From Ramlibacter pinisoli (lineage in GTDB: Bacteria; Pseudomonadota; Gammaproteobacteria; Burkholderiales; Burkholderiaceae_C), in the NCBI RefSeq assembly GCF_009758015.1, contig NZ_WSEL01000009.1, positions 1,413,501-1,477,500 on the forward strand: a stretch of DNA of 64,000 bases, in the 5' to 3' direction. The notes beneath the pieces are model-generated. The model made no database searches. It was given only the letters and a program-made list of their open reading frames with translations, and was not told the origin of the DNA. This document shows positions 59,541 through 64,000 of this stretch, in pieces. The position numbers were made by a program, and so were the translations under genes. Each line of letters opens with the position of its first letter. The first letter of the stretch is position 1.

Positions 59541-60734
59541 ATGAGCCGCCGCCGACTGCTCGCCTGCCTTGCGCTCGTGCCCGTCTGGTGGAGCGCGCTC
59601 TGCCGCGCGCAGGCGCCGGCGAAAGTGGAGGCTACGCGCCAGCGCCGGATCGCCCTCGTGATCGGCAATGCCCGGTATGCCGAGTTCCCCCTGAACAACC
59701 CCGAGCACGACGCACGGCTGGTCGCGCAGACCCTGCGCAACCTCGGCTTCGAGGTGAGCGAGCACCTCAATCTCAAGGCCCGGGACTTCAAGCGCGTGCT
59801 GCGCGACTTCGCACAGGCCATGGCCGACGACCAGGTCGCGTCGGTCTTCTACTACGCGGGCCACGGCGTGCAGATCGGCGGGCGCAACTACCTGCTGCCG
59901 GTCGACATCGCGCTGCGCGACGAGGCCGAGGTGCGCGACGAGGCCGTCGACCTGCAGGAAGCCCTGCTCGCGCATGTCGACCGGGTGCGTCCGCGCGCGC
60001 GCATCTTCATCATCGATGCCTGCCGCAACGACCCCTTCGCGGCGCGCGCCGGCTCCCCGCGCAAGTCCAACGGGTTGGCCGAGATGGCCGCGCCAGGCGC
60101 CCTCATCGCGTTCTCGGCGGCGCCGGGCCGGGCGGCGGAGGACGGACCGGTGGGGGGCAACAGCATCTACACGCGCCACCTCGCGGCCGAGCTGCGCAGC
60201 GCCGGCGTCGAGGTCGAGGAGATGATGAAGGCCGTGCGCATCAAGGTGCTGCGCGACACCGCCCAGCGCCAGATCCCGTGGGTCAACACCTCGATGGTGG
60301 TGAACTTCATGTTCAACCCGGGCCCGGCGCCGGCGCTGGCCGCGCAGAAGCGCAACCTGCAGCTGCACGTGCAGGCGCAGCGCAGCCTCAACACCGACGC
60401 CGGCAACGCCTCCGCGTCGCTGGCGCTGCGCATCTACGTGCTGCGCGATGCGAGCGGATTCGAGACCGCGAGCTTCGACAGCCTGTACGACGACGACGAG
60501 GCCACGCTCGGCTCGAACATGCTCGTGCGCGAGAGCCTGCACCTGCGGCCCGGCGAGGCGCGCGAGGTGGCGCTCGAGCTCAGCGGAGACGCGCGCGCGA
60601 TCGCGGTGTTCGGCGCCTTCCGCGAGATCGGGCTTTCGCGATGGCGAGCCATCCTGCCCGTGCCCGCCGGCGCACTGGCGCGTGCGCGCATCGACGCGCA
60701 GGCACGCGAGGTGCATCTGGGGTGGGCCAAGTGA
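59541..60734 (+). CDS. Caspase-like protease fused to a TssJ-like domain
   Basis: A 397-residue two-domain protein. The signal region (1-26, cut likely after AQA) has Cys21 but not a proper lipobox. Caspase fold (about 36-255): His108 in YYAGHGVQIGG and Cys161 in IIDACRNDPF. C-terminal part (about 270-397) has the TssJ/SciN pattern: LALRIYVLRDASGFETASF, LYDDDEATLGSNML, HLRPGEAREV, AVFGAFREI and LSRWRAILPVPAG. TssJ is the outer-membrane lipoprotein of the type VI TssJLM complex. The next two genes are tssL and tssM, which strongly supports the reading. The stop overlaps tssL as GTGA. Confidence 0.88.
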   Translation: MSRRRLLACLALVPVWWSALCRAQAPAKVEATRQRRIALVIGNARYAEFPLNNPEHDARLVAQTLRNLGFEVSEHLNLKARDFKRVLRDFAQAMADDQVASVFYYAGHGVQIGGRNYLLPVDIALRDEAEVRDEAVDLQEALLAHVDRVRPRARIFIIDACRNDPFAARAGSPRKSNGLAEMAAPGALIAFSAAPGRAAEDGPVGGNSIYTRHLAAELRSAGVEVEEMMKAVRIKVLRDTAQRQIPWVNTSMVVNFMFNPGPAPALAAQKRNLQLHVQAQRSLNTDAGNASASLALRIYVLRDASGFETASFDSLYDDDEATLGSNMLVRESLHLRPGEAREVALELSGDARAIAVFGAFREIGLSRWRAILPVPAGALARARIDAQAREVHLGWAK

Positions 60735-61852
60735 CGCGGCCCGCCGCGTTGGCATCCCCGGCCGGCGGCGTCCCGGATGGTGTCGACGATCCCGCCGCGG
60801 CGCGCGCGCTGCGGACCCAGGCGCTGCCCCTGGTCGCCCTGCTGGCGCGCCTGCGGGACTCGACGCCCGCCGACCCGGCCGCCCTGCGCCGCACGCTGAT
60901 GGCGGCGGTGACCCGGTTCGAGGCCGATGCGCGCCTCGCCGGCGTCGACGAGGCCGGCGTCGCGGCGGCGAGCTACCTGCTGTGCGCCTGGGGCGACGAG
61001 CAGTTCGATGCGGCGCCCTGGGGCGCAGGAGGCGCGGGGCTGCTGCAGCGGTTCCACGATGACTCGGGTGGTGCCGGCAAGTTGCTGCGCCTGCTGGCAC
61101 GGCTGGCCCAGGAGCCGCGCCGGCACCGCGCGCTGCTCGAGCTGTTCCACACCTGCCTGAGCCTGGGCCTGCTCGCGGGCATGGCCCCGGGCGGCCGCGA
61201 GCACGAGACGCTGCGCTCGCGCGTGCATCTCGCGCTGCAGGGGGCGGCGCCGGTTCCCGCCCTGGTGGCCGGCTGGCATTGCGCTCCGGCCGCGGCCCGC
61301 CCGCCGCGCGCGCCGCGCATCGCCCTGCCCGGCGTCCTGCTGCTCGGCGTGCTGGCCTTCGGCGTCTACAGCGCCAGCCAGCTGCAGCTGGCGGCGCGCG
61401 TCGACGGCGTGCTGGTGTCGTTGCAGCGGCTCGTCCCGCCGCGCACCGCCGGCCCGGCCGTCGCGGGCACGGCCGCTGCGCCTGCGCGGCTGGGGCCCCT
61501 GCTGCGGGAGGACGTCGCCGCCGGCCGCCTGTCGGTGCGCGACGAGCCGCTGCGCAGCGTGGTCGTGGTCGGCGCCGACGCGCTAGGCGAAGCCTCCGGC
61601 CCGCTGACCCGCCTGGGCGCCGCACTGGCGAAGCTGCCGGGCAAGGTGCTCGTCGTCGGCTACACCGACGGCGCCGATGCTCCGACGGCCCGCACGCCGT
61701 CGGCCTGGCACCAGGCGATGGACTGGGCGCGTGCCGCCGCGAACGACCTGCGGCCGCAGGTGGGCGAGGCGCGGCTGGTGGTCGAGGCGCGCGTCGACGC
61801 CACGGCCGGGCAGCCGCAGCGCCGGGTCGAGATCCTCCTGTTCCCGCAATGA
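60731..61852 (+). CDS. tssL: TssL/DotU-like protein with degenerate OmpA-like C-terminus
   Basis: A 373-residue inner-membrane protein from a GTG start overlapping the caspase-TssJ stop. The cytoplasmic DotU domain (about 25-185) shows YLLCAWGDEQFDAAPW, the equivalent of the CALDE region, and LELFHTCLSLGLLAGM. One C-terminal membrane helix (about 197-215) leads to a periplasmic OmpA-like domain (about 255-373) in which VVGYTDG and RRVEILL remain but the usual LSxxRA helix is altered. It binds TssM in type VI systems. The stop overlaps tssM as ATGA. Confidence 0.9.
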   Translation: MTRPAALASPAGGVPDGVDDPAAARALRTQALPLVALLARLRDSTPADPAALRRTLMAAVTRFEADARLAGVDEAGVAAASYLLCAWGDEQFDAAPWGAGGAGLLQRFHDDSGGAGKLLRLLARLAQEPRRHRALLELFHTCLSLGLLAGMAPGGREHETLRSRVHLALQGAAPVPALVAGWHCAPAAARPPRAPRIALPGVLLLGVLAFGVYSASQLQLAARVDGVLVSLQRLVPPRTAGPAVAGTAAAPARLGPLLREDVAAGRLSVRDEPLRSVVVVGADALGEASGPLTRLGAALAKLPGKVLVVGYTDGADAPTARTPSAWHQAMDWARAAANDLRPQVGEARLVVEARVDATAGQPQRRVEILLFPQ

Positions 61853-64000
61853 AGGCACCGCTGCCCTTCGTGCAAGGCGCCGTGAACCTCGGCGTGGCGG
61901 GCGCCCTGCTGTGGTACGCCACGCCGCTCATCGAGGTCGGCGGCCGGCACCCGTTCGACAACGTGCAGGCGCGGGCCGCCCTGGTGGCCGGCATCGTGCT
62001 TCTCGTGGTGGGCGCGCTCGGGCTGCGCACCCTGCTCGCCCGGCGCCGCAACGAGCGCCTGCTCAAGGGCATCGGCGGCGCCACCGGACTGGACCAGCGC
62101 TTCCGCCAGGCGCTCGCCATGCTGCGGCACGGCATCGACGCGAAGGGCGCCGGCGGCTGGTGGAAGGCACGGGGCCAGGTGCAGCAGCTGCCCTGGTACC
62201 TGATCATCGGAGCGCCCGGGGCGGGCAAGACCACGGCGCTGCTGCATTCGGGCCTGCGCTTCCCGCTGGCCGACAAGCTCGGCCGCGCACCGCTGGCCGG
62301 CGCCGGCGGCACGCGCCAGTGCGATTGGTGGTTCGGCGAAGACGCGGTGTTCATCGATACCGCGGGCCGCTACACCACCCAGGACAGCGACGCGGCGGCG
62401 GATGCGCGCGAATGGCAGGAGTTCCTGGCCCTGCTGCGCCGGCACCGTCCGCTGCAGCCGATCAACGGCGTGCTCGTCACCGTCAGCGTGCCCGACCTGC
62501 TGCACGGCGGCTCCGAACTGGCGCGGCAGACCACCGCGATCGCGGCGCGCCTGGACGAACTGCGCCGCGAGCTCGACCTCGCCTTCCCGGTCTACCTGCT
62601 GGTGACCAAGGCCGACCTGCTCGCCGGCTTCATGGAAACCTTCGGCGAACTCGACGCCGGGCAGCGCGAGCAGCTCTGGGGCGTGGTGTTCGACGACGAT
62701 GCCGCCGGCGTTCCGGCCGACCTCGGCTGGCGCCTGTCCGACCTGTCGCAGCGCCTGGCGCGCCGCACGCCCGAGGCGCTGCAGCGTGAACGCATGCCGC
62801 GGCGCCGCCTGGCGGTCTACGCCTTCGCGGCGCAGTTCGATGCGCTGCTGGCGCCGCTGGAGCTGTTCGTGCGCAAGGCCTTCGCCGGCATCGGCGCCCG
62901 GCCGGCGCAGCGGCTGCGCGCCATCGCGCTCGCGAGCGGCACCCAGGAGGGCAATCCGATCGACCGCGTCATCGGCGAACTGGCGCGCAGCCACGGCCTG
63001 GCGCTCAAGCCGCTGCCGCGGCCCGACGCGGGCGGCAAGTCGTTTTTCCTGACGTCGCTGCTCAGGCAGCTGGTGATCGCCGAAGCGCCCCTGGCCGGAC
63101 ACCGGCTGCAGCGCCTTCGCCGGCGCCGGCAGGTCGCCCTGCTCGGCGCAGGCGTCGCGGGCGCGGCACTGCTCGCGGTGTGCGCCCTGCTCTGGCAGAG
63201 CTACCAGCGCAACCTCGCCTACGTCGCTGCGGTCCACGCGCGCGTCGAGCAGCTGACCCGGCGCATCGGCGCGCTCGAGTCGGCCAGCCTGGAGCAGGTG
63301 CTGCCGCTGTATTCGCTGCTCGAGCGCCTGGCCGCCAACGACGGCATCGATCCCGAGGAGCCGGCCGCCGGCTTCGGCTTCGGGCTGTTCCAGGGCCCCC
63401 GCCTCGCGCGCTCGGCGGAGCAGGCGTACCGCGAGATGCTCGATCGCAGCCTGGCGCCGCTGCTGGTCGACCGCCTGCGCCGTGACCTGCGCGAAGGCGA
63501 GGACAGCGCCACGCGCTACGAGGCGCTGCGCGCGTCGCTGATGCTCGGCAGCCCTGCGCGGCTGGTGCGCGCCGAGTTGCGGCGCTGGGCCGGGCCGGCG
63601 CTGGCGCGGGCCGGCGGCGCCGGCGAACGCGCCGAATGGTCGCGCCATGCCGACGCGCTGCTCGAGCGCAGCGGATTGCCCGACGCCTGGCGCCCGGACG
63701 AGGCGGGGGTGAAGGCCGCGCGCAGCGCACTGGCCGCCTTGCCGCTCTCGCAGCGGGTGCACGAGCACCTGCTGCGCCGCGTCGCCGATCCCGAGCCGCC
63801 GCAAGACCTGCCCACGCGGCTGGGCGCGGCCGGCGCGCTGATGTTCGCGGCAACCGCCGCCGGCCCGATGCCCGTGCATGCGAGCGCCGTCGACTGGCGG
63901 CGCAACCTGGCGCCGCAGCTCGAAGCGACGTTCGACGCGCTGGCGAACGAAGCCGACTGGGTCCTGGGCGACGCGGGGGGCGACGCCAAGCGGCTGCAGA
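61849..64000 (+). CDS. tssM: TssM/IcmF-like inner-membrane protein (cut by window edge)
   Basis: The first 717 codons of an IcmF-family protein, normally 1,100-1,300 residues. Two N-terminal membrane helices (about 8-25 and 44-62), a GTPase-like cytoplasmic domain with Walker A GAPGAGKTT (121-129), FIDTAGRY and VTKADLL, then a third helix (about 426-446) and the start of the large periplasmic domain. Walker A is intact, so nucleotide binding is plausible. Together with TssJ- and TssL-like partners it forms the type VI envelope-spanning complex. Genes beyond the right edge will show whether sheath and tube components follow. Confidence 0.92.
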   Translation, partial: MKAPLPFVQGAVNLGVAGALLWYATPLIEVGGRHPFDNVQARAALVAGIVLLVVGALGLRTLLARRRNERLLKGIGGATGLDQRFRQALAMLRHGIDAKGAGGWWKARGQVQQLPWYLIIGAPGAGKTTALLHSGLRFPLADKLGRAPLAGAGGTRQCDWWFGEDAVFIDTAGRYTTQDSDAAADAREWQEFLALLRRHRPLQPINGVLVTVSVPDLLHGGSELARQTTAIAARLDELRRELDLAFPVYLLVTKADLLAGFMETFGELDAGQREQLWGVVFDDDAAGVPADLGWRLSDLSQRLARRTPEALQRERMPRRRLAVYAFAAQFDALLAPLELFVRKAFAGIGARPAQRLRAIALASGTQEGNPIDRVIGELARSHGLALKPLPRPDAGGKSFFLTSLLRQLVIAEAPLAGHRLQRLRRRRQVALLGAGVAGAALLAVCALLWQSYQRNLAYVAAVHARVEQLTRRIGALESASLEQVLPLYSLLERLAANDGIDPEEPAAGFGFGLFQGPRLARSAEQAYREMLDRSLAPLLVDRLRRDLREGEDSATRYEALRASLMLGSPARLVRAELRRWAGPALARAGGAGERAEWSRHADALLERSGLPDAWRPDEAGVKAARSALAALPLSQRVHEHLLRRVADPEPPQDLPTRLGAAGALMFAATAAGPMPVHASAVDWRRNLAPQLEATFDALANEADWVLGDAGGDAKRLQ

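Overview
The window is a GC-rich, densely packed stretch of Burkholderiales-type DNA, most like Comamonadaceae (Ramlibacter/Variovorax relatives). The evidence is gene content (paa epoxidase cluster, two TRAP systems, DUF2917 gene beside a LysR gene), ATGA/GTGA gene overlaps and Comamonadaceae-style intergenic repeats. Genus is inference. No rRNA, tRNA, CRISPR array or transposase gene was seen.

Layout. 1-3959 (minus): cusA (cut by the left edge), cusB with a fused CusF-like domain, cusC and a Met/Cys/His-rich exported protein, i.e. Cu/Ag efflux. 4032-4526: membrane methyltransferase-like protein. 4615-9360 (minus): a branched-chain amino-acid-type ABC importer (livH-M-G-F and a binding protein) ending at a clear terminator. 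9553-18457 (minus): a receiver-kinase-receiver protein and a 2,385-residue soluble poly-HAMP hybrid kinase with 14 tandem 92-residue repeats. 18773-23740: binding protein, M19 dipeptidase, methyltransferase, DUF2917 protein, LysR regulator, SRPBCC protein. 23761-30213 (minus): paaABCDE, a TetR regulator and paaZ, with an operator overlapping the paaA promoter. 30344-31187: two small lipoproteins and a possible micro-ORF. 31505-40155 (plus): two TRAP transporters in tandem, a LacI regulator, a 2-hydroxyacid dehydrogenase and an amidohydrolase.

40339-64000 is the most unusual part and looks like one co-regulated system. Seven small precursor genes with double-glycine-type leaders form two cassettes in the same order (A-B-C and A-A-B-C). 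They flank a Ser/Thr kinase gene and a divergent export operon: NodT/TolC-type outer-membrane factor, twin-FHA protein, HlyD adaptor, PpiC-type isomerase, and a C39-peptidase ABC exporter with two cyclic-nucleotide-binding-like domains. The second cassette ends in a PP2C phosphatase gene. Then follow an ECF sigma factor, an anti-sigma-like membrane protein, a caspase-like protease, an alpha/beta hydrolase, an OmpA protein, a caspase-TssJ fusion, TssL and TssM (cut by the right edge).

A promoter-like motif, TGAACC-N15-GCAAC, occurs upstream of both peptide cassettes, the kinase, the export operon, the anti-sigma/caspase operon and the ompA-caspase/TssJ-tssL-tssM group. I infer that the local ECF sigma factor drives them all. 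This would tie peptide export, Thr-phosphorylation signalling and a type VI-like membrane complex into one regulon. No sheath, tube or baseplate gene is visible here, so a complete type VI system cannot be claimed from this window.
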